DNA from: Bidens hawaiensis
Lineage: Eukaryota > Streptophyta > Magnoliopsida > Asterales > Asteraceae
Assembly: GCA_021521415.1 (NCBI GenBank)
Contig: JAIQDT010005835.1
Span: 1-64,000 of the forward strand
Length of the DNA stretch: 64,000 bases
Direction: 5' to 3'
Shown here: piece after piece, positions 22,318 to 34,520 of the stretch
How positions within the stretch are numbered: the stretch's first letter is position 1
How the letters are laid out: each line of letters begins with the position of its first letter
Program-made: the position numbers and the translations under genes
Notes under the pieces: generated by a model
What the model saw: only the letters and a program-made list of their open reading frames with translations
Told to the model about the DNA's origin: nothing
Database searches by the model: none

Positions 22318-22703
22318 TTAAGGGTGTTCATGGTCTAGTTCGGCTGGTTTTGATGAAAATTTTGGGTCGAACTGGTATTACGCTTTTGTGAAAACACAAA
22401 CCGAACCGGCTGGTTTCACTGTTTTATGTATTGGTCTTTTCCGTTTTTGGACAAAAATTATTTAGTTTAAGAAGCATATTTATGTGTTAGTTCTAAAAAT
22501 ATAATAAAGACTAATCATGATTATAATATATCTCATAATATTATATAACGGTCGGTTTGGTTTACCCAGGCAGTTCTTAGTTCAAAATATTTAACCGAAA
22601 TGCAAACCATCGAATCACTAAAGTTGAACCGTAAGCCGGATAGCATATATTACTTTCTTCAGTATAGGCGGTTCATTCAGTTTTAGTGGCTTATGAACAC
22701 CCT
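22318..22703. mobile_element. hAT-type MITE, 386 bp, TSD ATCTACCA
   Basis: AGGGTGTTCAT on the left (22321-22331) mirrors ATGAACACCCT on the right (22693-22703). The 8-bp ATCTACCA is duplicated exactly at 22310-22317 and 22704-22711, which fits hAT-type insertion. No transposase is encoded. Confidence 0.8.
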
Positions 22704-22711
22704 ATCTACCA

Positions 22712-23607
22712 ATGTACCATTTTCTGATGGCATCTAAAATGTTCACTTAATTTCAGTTATATTAAATAGTTAAAAATTAATACCAGTGTGTAATTTGGAA
22801 CAGATAGTATTAAACCAACCATTAGTTTGGGACTTCGGTCTGGCCATATGTGTTTTTCTTACTGGGTTGAAAATAACGAAATATAGTTAAAACTTCCATC
22901 ATAAACTTCCAGTATTGACCCGTGCCTGTTTTGACCCGTTTGGTCATCGAATATTGACCAAGATTGTTGGGGCACATGATTTGACTGTTTGTGAAAATTT
23001 AAGAGGGATGTGAGACAAAATTAGTCTTGACTAACCAAGATCTTGCAATGAAGCAAGATATTGAAGGCTTCATCTCAACTGGAGACATACAGTTTATGTA
23101 TTAAAATTTTAAGTACAGAGGTGCTGGTTTTTTCTTTATAATTTTGTGACATCATTTATTCTGTAACAAGGAAGAAATTAGAGAGTAAATTTGTTGCATT
23201 CGACAGCAAGCATGTCAGAAAATATTACATATATTGATGGAAAATCACAACGCAATATCAGTGAAGTAGTAGTGAACTGCTTTGCCATGGATAGCACATA
23301 CAGAGACTAAAATCATGGACTACTGCTGAAAGCACAAGACAATATCAGTTCTTTTATCTCGTGCGTGGTACTGGTGAAGTGTAAGGTAAATATTTAAGTT
23401 GGATGATGATGTTATGACTGTGAAGTCCTAACTCCTAACTAGAGAACAAGATACATCAATTTACATTGCTTAATCTCTTAATCACCAACCAACTTGTTGA
23501 TGAACTCGGCTCAACCCAAGCCGACTTGTTTGAGTCAAGAATTAATCCTAATAGATCGAGGTACCGAGCTTAATACATTTAAACAAGCAGTCGATTTGTG
23601 TGTGCAG
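22712..23607. other. Intergenic sequence
   Basis: No gene is supported. A 34-codon open stretch ending at a TAA near 23103 is too short to call. Confidence 0.4.
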
Positions 23608-23815
23608 AAAAGCAATGCAAGTTAAATGTGGTTGAAAAGCAATTTAACTGTCCAAGCAACTTGGGACAAGGTGTTACACCCATGGTTGTAACATCCTGAC
23701 TAGGCGACGATCAATCCCGATTGTATCAGTTGTTGTAGGCATTGCTGGTGTTGTGGTTGTGGCTGTTGCTGTTGCTATGCAGTCTTTTAAGCTGACTCCT
23801 TACTTTGGCTTTTAA
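23608..23815 (+). pseudogene. Orphan 3'-terminal exon with hydrophobic tail
   Basis: A GTGTGTGCAG acceptor is followed by 68 open codons ending TAA at 23813-23815. The encoded segment has CPSNLGQGVTPHGC, then three Arg, then about 20 strongly hydrophobic residues (IPIVSVVVGIAGVVVVAVAV) and a short tail ending YFGF. The pattern suggests a C-terminal membrane anchor. No upstream exons are visible nearby, so this may be a relic or the last exon of a gene broken by insertions. I do not recognise the protein. Confidence 0.3.
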
Positions 23816-23905
23816 ACAAAAAGACTTTCTTTATTACATATAGTTCCTGATTGGATGTGAACAAATCATTTTATATGGATCGAGTTAATTGTACAAATTT
23901 CTTAC

Positions 23906-24083
23906 CTGTTAGGCCTTTACTAAAGTATCTTTCTTCGAAAACATTAATTCTATTCCGTAGTTCTCTTGCAGTTTCAATGTGTTGGTAAACATTGTAATCA
24001 CTCTTTTCATTTGTTTTAGTTTCCTTAGGGTATGGTTTGGTGAGAACATCAAACACATTTAGCATTGCCATCAAAATTGCAAC
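23906..24083 (-). other. Possible coding exon, unrecognised
   Basis: A minus-strand frame of about 60 codons ends at CTAACAG/GTAAG, a good splice donor. It contains a charged helical segment (HIETARELRNRINVFEER) and a Lys/Thr-rich stretch. No acceptor is clear upstream. It converges with the hydrophobic-tail exon on the other strand. Family unknown. Confidence 0.25.
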
Positions 24084-24470
24084 CTTTATTTTTTTTTTGG
24101 GAATGCTTAAACCCCATCATTAAAGTGTTCCAGCTTAACTACATTGCATGACGTTTGTTATAGACCCGTTGATGCCATCTAGCTAAATTGCTTCCAGAAT
24201 GATGTTTTAAGGGTATTGGAAATGGTTTGCTACTTCAAAACGTGTGATTTGCATCCTTAATCAACTTGCCTCGCTCAGTCTTACTGAACTTATAAACTCA
24301 TGCTAACCAATTGACACAGTCCAAGTTCCACCCAAGCCCAACTTCGACACATACCGTCATTAATACAAAGACGGCTCATGCCGATCCATAGTGGGAAGTG
24401 CGTCATCAAAATGTTATATTATGCCCATGGTCGCAACAAGAATGCAGGAGGATGCAACTTAGGGGACGTT

Positions 24471-25108
24471 TGGCTCACAAAAAGTTATTGATGGGATTGG
24501 AAAGCTTTGGAGGAATTGAAATTTGAAGGAAATGGAATTAATTCCGTTTATAAACTCTAATGTGTTTGGTCGTATGCATATAAACGGAATTGGAATGTTA
24601 AATATAGCATATGACAAAAATAGCCTTTAAATCATCCTCCAGTTTTTTTGGGCTTTTAGTCGTTCGTCATCCGACAAAAGGAAAAAAAATCAATTTCCAT
24701 GTGGCTACTGATGTTTAGAATTTATTGCTGCAAATGAAATTTTGATTCGAAGATTATTTATACTGGGTTCATGGGGCAAAAGTTTATTATAGAAGGGCAT
24801 TTTGGTAATGTCTTATTATTCTATTGGAGAGTGTGTTACGATGTTTTCTTGTGAAGAAAAAAATATGATTCCGATTGTTGGATTTGGTTTAAATTTGGAT
24901 TATCTAAGCTGAGGGCTTTTTGGTAATGTTTAAACATTCCACAAGAATGTTTGAAAATCTTTGGGTTATCGGAAGGAAAGTTGAATTCCATCAAATGGTT
25001 AAATCTTTTCCAATTCTAATTCCCTTGTTTAACAACCAAAATAATTTGGAATTGAAAATTTTCTAACGCTAATGCATTTTCTTTGAAATCCATAAACCAA
25101 ACAACCCT
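24471..25108. mobile_element. Probable hAT-like MITE, 638 bp
   Basis: The left end AGGGGACGTTTGG and the complement of the right end AGGGTTGTTTGG are similar. Sub-terminal segments are also complementary (GAAATTTGAAGGAAATGGA against pieces near 24930-25090). No convincing target duplication is visible, so the ends are approximate. Confidence 0.45.
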
Positions 25109-25280
25109 TTATATACCTTGTGAGGTTTTTATTAGTGATCACTCGGTTGCCGTCGATACGATCAATGCATTTTGAACATTGTACTAATTTTAGATAGTAT
25201 CTCGTTATTATTTTACATATTTATTGTTCTCTCTACCTGTATTAAAGGCTAGAGTTTTAGTACATATCCATAAAATCACA

Positions 25281-25380
25281 TTGAAATAAATAAGCTGATT
25301 TGCTTCTTGAAATCCTTTGATATATTATATACCTTGTGAGATTTTTATTAGTGATCAACCCAGTTTCCCACCGATACGAT
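25281..25380 (+). repeat. 100-bp flank repeat, left copy (partner 35154-35253)
   Basis: The stretch from ACATTGAAATAAATAAG to CCGATACGAT is repeated at about 90% identity immediately right of the 25381-35153 element. A third partial copy (TATACCTTGTGAG...CGATACGAT) lies at about 25112-25165. The repeat is far longer than a retroelement target duplication. Confidence 0.75.
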
Positions 25381-25809
25381 TGTAGAAACACCAAGTGAAA
25401 TCACTACAGAATCAAGTGTCTTTGTGTGTGAGGTGTTCTTGGTTTTAGTGTGAGATGACCATGAGAATGAAGCGTAGTTTATTATTGATATTCTGCCTAC
25501 ATATTACAAAAAGGATGTACACATATATAGGGTCTCGGAGGAATCTTTCCCCGGACTGTTACTCATAGGGTCTCATCTATTGTCCGTTGGTTTCTCCTCT
25601 TCCTCCTGACTTTGGCAGAGAGCTGGCTATTGTCCGCTGGACACTTCCTTCACTCCAGGAGTACGTAAGCCTCAGTTCTGTGCAACGTCCAGACTAATAG
25701 GGACAGGTCGGTCGTTGACCTAGGCTCTTGTCTGGAGTGCACTGGATACCATTGGGCTGGGCTTCACTTCTTGGGCTTTGTTTAGGCCGAATCTGATGTA
25801 GTATCTTCA
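25381..25809 (-). repeat. 3' LTR (429 bp) of the 25381-35153 element
   Basis: It runs TGTAGAAACA to GTATCTTCA on the plus strand. The pyrimidine run AGTCCCCCAG at 25810-25819 is the adjoining polypurine tract on the element's own strand. Confidence 0.85.
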
Positions 25810-26223
25810 AGTCCCCCAGTCTGTTATTTTTTTTATTTATGACAAAGGTGACAGATTTGGTCCAAACCCATCTTCCATCTTGTTCCCTATGTCTTCTTAT
25901 TCTGGATCTATGACGTTTGGCCTACCTCGCAGATGAGGCCCACCTTTGCGTTTCCTTAGATCCAAAATGTTCCTGGCCCATCCTCAGTCCATGGTTAAGG
26001 TGGTAAAATGTGTGGCGTAGATTGAACTGCACGCCTCCCCACGCTGTAATTATACTCTGGGTTAAACATCTTATCGCCATAAACTCTTCACCCATCCTTC
26101 CTTCTTTTCTCTCATCAAATTTTCCGACGACTCTCCCCTTTTTTGGCTGACCCTTCATCTTCCTATTTCCTGATCAGGTTAGTGCTTGTTAAACCTTTAT
26201 TTTTCATCTTCTTCTCTTCTTTC

Positions 26224-28453
26224 ATGAGTCATGAGGGCCTGTCTTCGATTACATCCGTCCTTACTAAAGATAAAATGCTTACATTGTGCTCACGATACCG
26301 TATTCCCTTGTCGCTATCTCCGATCTTGCCTGAACCTCACGAGACGGCCACCAGCCATCCTAATCTCATCACGTTGTATACAAAGAACCTAGAGTATGCT
26401 AACATCCATTATCCTCTTACCGATTTTCAAATGGCCTTGCTGAAGTTCCATAAATTAGGGTTTTCACAAGTTCACCCGTTAGGTTTCTTACGGGTTACCC
26501 ATTTCGAGGTTGCTTGCCGAGCCATGGGAGGCTTCGCAACAGTACCTTTATTCCGTCGATTCTATCGTCTTAAGGTTGACGGTGATTGGTTCACTTTTGA
26601 GCGCCGTCCGATGGAAAAACAGCCCTCGTGTTACTCGAAGATGCCCACTGGATTCTATCCCAAAGAGTGGAAGAATAGTTTTTCTTTGTTTCCCCTAACT
26701 TTGCTTCGGGTCTTCATAGCCGTCGTCGTACGGATTCCCTTATTCGTGATATAGCTCCTCGTCCTCCCACGAACCAAGATGATTTGTACAACTTGCTCGT
26801 TAATAACCCCACAGAGGCTATGACCTATCCCGAACCGTTATTGTATATGGCTGGATTGAGTCACGGTCGGATCCTTCTACCCGTCCTGCTATGTTCGAGG
26901 GCGATCGAGGTCCTCGTTCTGCTATGTTCAATGGTTTATACAACTTGGTCGTTTATTTTGAAGTTTATGACATTGTTTTCTTTTCTGTACAGAGATGAGC
27001 TTGACGGAGGCTTTGCAAAAAGGTTCTCTGAAGACTGCTGAGTTTGTCAGCCTTCCTGTGACGTCGGTGACTATTTCAGAGACCAAATCGGCTTCCTTAG
27101 ATTGATCCAACCCGGATTCGTTTCTTAGCGTGGACGACATCCCCAAACGTAAGAACCCGCTGTCGGACGTTTTTGATGCCTCTATGAAGAATCGTTTGAG
27201 GAGTTCCAAGTGTCCCTACCTGGGCCAGTCGTCTTAATCTCGTCCTGTGACTTCTCCCGCTTAGGTTGTTGATCTGGATTCTGAGTTTGCATTCCCGATG
27301 GTCACTTCCACCGAAGGACATCAAGGTACTGGTTCTTGTTCCGCCCAGGCTGATCCCAAGGGTAAGCATCCCGAGGATCCCATATTGCTTCCCCAAGACC
27401 TTCCTTCCCATGTAACTGAGAGACCAACTAGTATCAAATTGTTTGTCCCCAAATGGGACTTGGATGCTGGCTCATCTGTGCTTACTCCCCAACAAGCTCA
27501 TGACTTTCTTACTGAGGTTATTCCCCCGGTGGATTTCGCACATATCCGGGCCATGAGTGTGAATAATCTTGTGAGTGAATTCGGGACGCATATGTACCGG
27601 ACCCTAGCTTTAGGTGTCGCCACTCGTCAAGCTGTGATTGATGCAGACCAGCCATTGCAAAAGAACCAAGAGGAGATTCATACATTGGAGCAGACTATTG
27701 AAAAAGGCAGACAAATGATCCAGGGTCTGAGGCAGCAGATTGTACTGGCTGAGGAGAAAGCTTTGGAGATGTCTGGTTGGCAGCTAATCTGAAGAAGTCC
27801 CAGGATCGGGACATCCAGTGGACGGCAGATCTCTTTGCTTCCCAGGAGCGGGTTGCCATTTTAGAATCTCAGTATGCTGAAGCCCAGGCGAGCCATGAGA
27901 AATTTCAAGAGGTAAGTGTTCCTTTTTTTGCAACTAGTCTGATCGTTAATGGCTTTACTGGCAGTTGGAAGCTAATTTTAAATGAGAGCAGGAGGAGCGT
28001 GAGCTTTTGAGGTGTGAGGTGGTTGAAATCCGGGCTCAGAAGGATCCGTTGATTGAAGGTCTTCGCAAAGAGTGTGAGGAATTGCGGCAGGAGCGTGATA
28101 GTCTTAAAGCCGATCGTGCTTGGATGGTGGTGGAGGGTTTCAAACAGGTGTTTGAGCGGGCCAAGTCTTGTCATGAAACTTGACAGGTCCGGGATGTTTT
28201 GTACAGGGCGGTCTTCGCATCGAGGTTTCAACACGGTTTGAAGGAAGGCTATGATTATCAGGCTAAAGGGCTCCCCATTCTTGAGTTTCCGACCTTCTAA
28301 GAAAATGCCGAGGTGGAGGCCAAGGAGGCTTTTGTTGATTACAACACTTGCGAGCCCCCGATCTTAAAGCAGCTCTCAACCACCCCCGATGTGTCCGTGA
28401 ATGAGATCAAGGCTTTGTCCTCCGTGGTTGATCCTCCAACTCCTCTCCCGTGA
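26224..28453 (+). pseudogene. Antisense ORF of Tat element (gypsy-type 'transposase' domain)
   Basis: This frame runs opposite to gag-pol. From ATG 26224 the N-terminal part (RYRIPLSLSPILP, LGFSQVHPLGFLRV) resembles the domain that databases call 'putative gypsy type transposon', known from antisense ORFs of Tat elements. The frame shifts near 26690. A CTGTACAG acceptor at 26981-26990 opens a second block, which has stops. A coiled-coil block follows at 27298-27910 with a shift near 27780. GTAAGT at 27912 looks like a splice donor. The last block runs 27989-28453 with TGA and TAA in frame. Intron-like signals suggest the ancestral ORF was spliced on its own transcript. The function of this ORF class is not known. 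The frame at 26143 starts with TTG, so I prefer the ATG. Confidence 0.7.
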
Positions 28454-28580
28454 TTGTGTGGTCGTTGCCGTCGATGGGTAGTTATTACCTTTTTATGATC
28501 CTCTTTTGCGTTTTATGTGTTTTGTATGGATAATCGTACTATTTATCCCTTAAGGGTTTAGGTTTACACGTTCTTGTCTT

Positions 28581-28610
28581 CCCCCCTCCCCCCCAGGGAG
28601 GGGGGGGGGG
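28581..28610. other. C-run/G-run inverted repeat between convergent ORFs
   Basis: Two C blocks separated by one T, then A, then GGGAG and a run of about 11 G. It can fold into a very stable hairpin, and the G side could form a quadruplex. It lies between the ends of the antisense ORF (28453) and pol (29116). Confidence 0.6.
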
Positions 28611-29115
28611 TAAACTGGATATTTGAATCGCTTAATGGTGTTATGCTTTAATTGTGTTATGTGTTAATTGTGTGTGACTTGGAAATCTCCTGATTTCGTT
28701 TGCTTGCTTTGGTTAACCATGTAGCCTATCGGCGAGGCCTTCCCCTCATCTTTTATGATAGGGGGTATAGAATTGCCACTTGATGTGAGCTTGTCTAAAC
28801 GTTTTTCTTGGGAACAACTTCTTGATTTTTATGAGTCAATTTTTAACGTTTCTCAAAATTATGAATGACACATGAATGACCTCTCGGAGAAGGTATCAAA
28901 AACACTTAAAAATAAACTTCAGGTCATTAGAACTGGGTCATATTACACGAATAGATTACAAAAAGCACATTAGCAATGACCCGTTTTGCGGGTTCCCTCC
29001 CGCAGAGGTTATTGTGGGTTATAGAGGTCTTTCTTGGGAACACGTGGCTAGTTGTCACAAAATTTCTAATGGTCATCTATCGTGTGTTGCCTCTTCCCCC
29101 CCCCTCACTAGGGGC

Positions 29116-30376
29116 TTAGGCATAGTATTTCCTTAGTTGCATTGCGTTCCACATACGAGGCACTTCTTCCCCCGTGTGGTATGCTAGTTTATAGGCCCCT
29201 TTGTCTCCGACCCAGATGACCTGATAGGGGCCCTCCCATCGAGGCCCCAACTTCCCTTGACTTTCTTGCCTACTTGCTTCGTTTTCTCGTAGAATCAAAT
29301 CTCCAACCTTGAACTTGACTTCCCTTACTCTTGAGTTGTATTATTTTTTCCATATTTTTCTTATACTCGACTTCTCGCCTGGCCGCCGCCTCTCTCCTTT
29401 CCTCTGCGAAATTCAGGTTCAACCTGAGATCGTTTTCATTTTCTGCCTTAGTCAAATGCATTCTATTGGTGGGTAAGTTATCTCCACGGGTATCATGGCC
29501 TCTGTGTCGTAGGTTAGGCTGAAAGGTGTCTCCCCATGGCTGACCTTAGGCATGGTTCGATGAGCCTGTAGGACATATGCTAGCTCCTCTACCCATGAGC
29601 TCCGCTGCCTGACCAAACGGCCAGTGATACCTTCAACAATGCTTAGGTTTGCTCTTTCCACTTGCCCATTTGCCTGGGGATGGCAGACTGACGTGAAGAC
29701 CTGCTTGATCTTTAACTGTTTACACCATTACCGAAAGACTCCCCCCCGTAAACTGCTTCTCATTGTCGCTAATGATGGTGTGAGGCGGCCCAAAGAGACA
29801 AACAATGTTTTACCACACAAACCTCTTCACCTGATGTCCTGTGATTGTGGCTAGAGGCCTGGCCTCTACCCACTGGTGAAGTAATCGATAGCCACCACCA
29901 GGAACTAGCCTTCCCCGACCCTTCAGGAAAAGGACCCACTATTTCGAGCCCCATTTTTGAAATGGCCAAGAAGAACTGACTGGGACAAGTTTGAGCTTGG
30001 GTTTTCAGGTTATCAGGGCGTAGATCTGACAACTGTCACACTTCCGTATTTCCCTAATGGCACTCAATAACATGGTAGGCCAATAATATCCGGCTCTCAT
30101 GACCCGGGCTGCAACCATTTTTGCTCCCATGTGCATTCCACATATACCCTCATGGATTTCCCGGATGACGTATTCGGCTTCTCCATAATCGATACATTTG
30201 AGCAAAGGGCCTAGGTAGGACCTCCTATATAGAGCCCCATATATGATTTCATACTGGAGGGCCCGGATCCTCAAACTGCGGGCCCCTTGCTTGTCTTCTG
30301 GTACTATCCCCTCTTGCAAGTATCGGAGGATTGGGGTCATCCAGCATGGTCCAGGTGTTTCTATGCTGGCGACCAT
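29116..30376 (-). pseudogene. Integrase of the Tat-like element (broken)
   Basis: Reading leftwards: an H2C2 zinc-binding region (HEGICGMHMG...CDSCQ, 30005-30376), a damaged catalytic core (29452-30032, with FLAISKMGLEIVGPFP and then AHRTMPKVSHGETPFSLTY), and the C-terminal GPRWEGPYQV...YKLAYHTGEEVPR segment, ending YYA-stop at 29116. The pieces lie in at least four frames. The GPY-type C-terminus fits Ty3/gypsy integrase without a chromodomain. Stops and shifts rule out activity. Confidence 0.85.
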
Positions 30377-30510
30377 ATCATCCAGTATTGATGGTCACTT
30401 GATAGTCTCCACCTTGACGTCATTTTCCAAGTGTTCGAAGGCCACATATGCTAGTTTGCCCAAGGTATCATCCTTTTTGTTTAGCCCCTGGCAAATGTGT
30501 ACGACTTCAG

Positions 30511-31040
30511 CTACTTTGAAACTCTGCAACAACTCTTTTGTCTTTTCAAGTATTCTGTCATTTTGTGATCCTTGGCTTCGTAGTCTCCTTTGACTTGGTT
30601 GGCTACTAACAGCGAGTCCACGTGAGCTCTGATGCGTTGTACCGAGATTCTTTTTGTCATCCTTAGCCCTGCTAACAGGGCTTCATATTCAGCCTCGTTG
30701 TTGGTGCTGGGAAAGTTTAATCGCACGACGTACGTTAATTCTATCCCATCGGGGCTGATGAGAATGAGCCCCGCCCCACTCCCATCTTCATTTGAGGCTC
30801 CATCTGTGTGAAGGTTCCAAAGGGGCTCCTCCTGGTCCTTTGGAACTTCGACTTCGGCATCCCCTCGGTGATCTTCTTGGGGTATGGGTTCTTCGTTCTC
30901 GGGTAGCGGAGCCTCGGTGAGGAAGTCGGCTATCACTTGTCCCTTAAAAGCTGCTCGGGGCTTGTATTCGATGATCTCCCAGTTCTATCGCCCATTTGGC
31001 CAACCTGCCCGAGATTTGGGGCTTTATCAATATTCACTGA
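30511..31040 (-). pseudogene. RNase H domain of the Tat-like element
   Basis: The 141-codon frame at 30511-30936 has LHTDGASNEDGSGAGLIL with the first catalytic Asp and NNEAEYEALLAGLRM with the catalytic Glu, both standard for an RNase H fold. It is separated from RT by a degraded stretch that includes the connection region. It would degrade the RNA strand of the hybrid during reverse transcription. Frame breaks on both sides make it non-functional here. Confidence 0.85.
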
Positions 31041-31046
31041 AGGGGC

Positions 31047-32174
31047 TTATCGGTTAAGACCCGAATCACATGGGCTTGGAAGTATCGCCTCAATTTCCTT
31101 GCCATGTATATAAAGGATAGTACTAACTTTTTGATGGGAGAATACATTTCCTCTGGGCCTTTCAGCGTATGCCGAACAAAGTATATAGGTATTTGGGCTT
31201 CTTTTCATTCGACCATGAGAACGGAGCTGATCGTTTTGCCCGTATGTTAGAGGTAAAGGATTAATACCTCTCTCGGCTGCGATGCCATGATTATGGGGAG
31301 CTCGCAAAGATGGGATTTTAACTCTTGGAAAGCTTTATCGGCCTCTGTGTCCCAGCAGAATTTGTTCTTCTTCATGCTTCTTCTCAAGGCAGCCATAAAT
31401 GGGAGGGTTCTTTCTGCTATTTTTGAAAGAAAACGATTGAGAGCGACCAACCTCCCATCAAGCCTTTGTACTTCTTTGATGTTCTTTGGAGGTTCCATTT
31501 GAATCAATGCTTCTACCTTTTCAGGGTTCTCCTTAAAACCCTCCTTGGTGACTAGGACTTCCAGGATTTTTCCTTCTTCGACCCCGAACGAGAATTTACC
31601 GGGGTTAAGCTTCATGTTGGCTCGCCGGAGGGTGTTGAAAGTTTCTCTTATGTCGTCGAGCATCTTGTCTTCATCCGTACTTTTGATGACCAGGTCGTCT
31701 ACATAGATCTCCACATTCCTCTCCATTTGTTGATCTAAACAGTTGGTCCATGAAACGTTGATACGTGGCCCCCGCATTCTTCAAACCGAAGGGTATTTTG
31801 GTGTAGGAAAATGCCCCCTCATTGGTGTAGAACGCTGTCTTTTCTTCATCTTTAGGGTTCATTTGGATTTGGTAGTACCCTTTGTGTGTGTCCAGGAAAC
31901 ATCGAAGAGGGTACAGGGCGAGAGATTCTATCTTCTTTTCAACCTCCGGGAGGGGGTACGAATCCTTCGGGCAAGCCTTGTTCAGATCCTTGAAGTCGAT
32001 ACACATACGCCAACTGTTGTCCGACTTCGCGATCATGACTGGGTTCGATATCCATTGGGGATATTTGACTTCTCGAACGATCCCAGCCTGTACAAGTTTT
32101 GCCATTTCTTCTCGCACCGCTCGACTTTTCTGGGGGCCTTGGCTCCTCTTTTTTGTTTGATTGGTTCCATCCAA
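31047..32174 (-). pseudogene. Reverse transcriptase of the Tat-like element (frameshifted)
   Basis: Frame 31671-32174 covers fingers and palm, with IDFKDLNKACPKDSYPLP and FGLKNAGATYQRFM. Frame 31247-31777 covers EIYVDDLVIKS (catalytic YVDD at 31694-31705) and the thumb (MKLNPGKFSFGV, RLDGRLVALNRFLSK). The two overlap near 31740, where a single shift breaks the enzyme. A third frame (31047-31307) carries the start of the RNase H connection. Key residues survive, so decay looks moderate. Confidence 0.9.
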
Positions 32175-32274
32175 TGGAACTCGTCGAGGCTATGCTGCAC
32201 CAAGTTTCGCGGGACCCCGGTCATATCCTCGTGCTTCCTAGAAAATACTTCAATGTTACATAGCGGTACTTCTT

Positions 32275-32775
32275 TCAACCCGGCACTCCCTTATCAGATA
32301 GTTGTGACCCGATCCTTACCGTCTGATCCGGGTGTTCTCCATTGAGAACCCATTCTTCCACCCCTTTCTTTGCTTTGGTTCCCCTACCAATGCTGGCTAT
32401 TATCTCGGTGGATGATCGGATAGTGGCTATCCCTTTGGGAGTGGGGAATCTCATGTATCCGTGTACGATAGATGGGACTGCTCGGAGCGCTTTCATGCCT
32501 GGTTTGCCCAGGATGATGTTGTACTTTGAAGGTGCTCGAAGCACGGAAAAGCGAAGGTACACTGTCCGGGTCTTTTCCCCGTCTTGGAGAGTGAATGGGA
32601 GGGTGAGTGATCCCAACGATTCTACTACCTCCCCCGAGAACCCCGTCAACGGACATATATCCTCTTCTAATCTGCTTCGGATCTCCCTTTGCAACCTCAG
32701 AAAACAGTTCTCGTGCATCACTTCAACCCCACTTCCTCCGTCGACGTGGACACGGGCGACCCGGTGACCTACCAC
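32275..32775 (-). pseudogene. Aspartic protease region of the Tat-like element
   Basis: An open stretch of 166 codons contains VHVDGGSGVEVM (the DGGS form of the DTG active site, near 32731-32746) and the later FSVLRAPSKYNIILGKPGMK block typical of retropepsins. It would release gag and pol proteins. This segment itself is open, but it is not joined in frame to gag or RT. Confidence 0.85.
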
Positions 32776-32781
32776 ACTTGC

Positions 32782-34461
32782 TTATATGTTCAAAGGCATC
32801 TCCCTGGCCTCCTCCTTTGTCAGGCCCGGGAAAGATACCTCTGACTTCATCCATGTTGTAATGGCGGCGAAGGACCCCATTCTTCCTACTTTCAGGTCTC
32901 TCCCAAGGTCTTCTTCGTAATCATCTCTCCTTCGTATCATGTCCACAAAGTGCCTGTCCTCATCTTCTTCTTTTACTTTGGAGGGAGATCCCCTGGCCGG
33001 GAGGGGTAGCTGCCCGGACTTCAGGGATGCTCCCATAATATTTTCAGTTGGACGCAGCTATCGGTGGTATGGCCGTGACTTTTGTGGTAGTTACAATACC
33101 CAGTGGGATTGGGCTTGTATGCTTGCTTAAACGGACTGGACGTCTTGGCTGGGTACTTGGCCTTATCTTCCATCAGTACGCCTTCCCCTCCAGGGGGTGG
33201 TTTCTCCCCATAAGGGGGCCGGTACCGACCTCCTTCTGGACGCACATTGGGGAATCGAGGTGGATGGTACGTTATGGAGGGCGTGTAACTGGAGTGATCC
33301 CGGTGGGTCGGTAGGGTGTAAAACGAGCTTTGTCAAACGGTGTCCGGACCTTCCCGGGGCTGGAACCACCGATACTCTTCCCCTTAAGGGTATAGGTGTC
33401 CCCTTGTTTGCTTCTCATTCTCGTAGTTTGGACCCGGTGTCCTTTCCCCTAACGAAGGCTCGTACCCTGTCCATTGGTTGGTCAAAAGTGGCCGGGAAGT
33501 CTTCTCCTAGTTTTTCCGTTAATTGGGAAAATCTCACCCCGTTTATGAAACCGCTCATTTTCATGACTTCTGGGACCCCTTTAATGTTCATGCTTTCGGC
33601 CACATACCGGTCCATGAACTGCTCCGCCTTTTCCTCGTATCTCCTCCTGATGTGTAAGATCTCGTTGGGATTCTTCATGACCTTCCTCTGCTGACTGAAG
33701 TTTCGTAGAAATTTTCCCCTCATCTCCTCATAGCTATATATGCTTCCCGGTTCTAAACTGTCGAACCAAACTTGTGCCCCTCCTGTTAGTGTTTGAGGGA
33801 ACATTAGGCACCAAGCAGGCATGGACCACCCACTTACCATACCCGCTCCTCGAAAGGCGTGAAGATGGTCTTCCGGGTCCTGTGTTCCATCATACTTGTC
33901 CACGGTGGATAGATAACGCAACTTGGGAGACAGGGTGGCTTCGGCTACCCGCCGAGTGAACTTCGACACGTTGGACGTGTCCGATGGACGGTAGGGAGTG
34001 TCCAAGGTATCGGGTATAGACTTTACCTTTGTTTTACTTTGAACTGAAGAAAGAATGGTGACTAGAGATTCCAAAAGAACATTGGAATCCTTATTTTTGA
34101 CATTCCTGGGTTCATCCTAATCCTCTGGTCCTGGCGTTTCAAACGATTGGCATGTCTTAACCGCCATGAGTTTCTCCTTCTTTTCATGCTCATCAAGGCA
34201 TGCCTTGAGCACATCCCTGTGAGCCCGTATGAATTCAGGGGTTATCTCCCATCTCTCTTCAGGAAGCTTATCTTTTTCCACCCTCTTTCCATGGTCCTCG
34301 TTCTCCATCTCATCTTCAATCAACACCGGTCCATCAGTTTCTTGTGCATTTTCCTGAGACGAATCTGTTCCTTCGTCTCTCGCCAGTATTACCAGCGTAC
34401 TCCCGTTTCCGGGAATGGATTGGAACATTGACGATGTTTCTTCTGGATTTGAGTCGGCCAT
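32782..34461 (-). pseudogene. Gag of the Tat-like element (broken)
   Basis: It starts at ATG 34459-34461, 40 bases inside the primer site. A 114-codon acidic N-terminal part ends at an in-frame TAG (34114-34116). The same frame continues as the capsid-like domain (YDGTQDPEDHLHAF, WFDSLEPGSIYSYEEM, 33415-34074) to a TGA. After a shift comes a zinc-finger-like CNYHKSHGHTTDSC (33021-33245) and a final basic/acidic segment (32782-33036). It would form the particle core. At least three lesions make it inactive. Confidence 0.85.
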
Positions 34462-34500
34462 CTCTTCTAAAACCGTGGGGTGAGACTTGTTATTTACACA

Positions 34501-34519
34501 GGTCCCACGGATGGCACCA
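34501..34519 (-). other. Primer binding site, TGGTGCC type (minus)
   Basis: The reverse complement reads TGGTGCCATCCGTGGGACC, one base from the LTR. TGG(C/T)GCC primer sites are common in plant Ty3/gypsy elements of the Tat and Athila groups. Confidence 0.75.
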
Positions 34520-34520
34520 A

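Noticed and set aside
26143..26223. N-terminal extension of the antisense ORF
   Set aside because: The frame begins with TTG, not ATG. The first ATG in frame is 26224, and a possible intron lies in between.
31743..32345. 200-codon plus-strand frame opposite RT
   Set aside because: It mirrors the conserved RT coding strand; the minus-strand translation carries all the family motifs.
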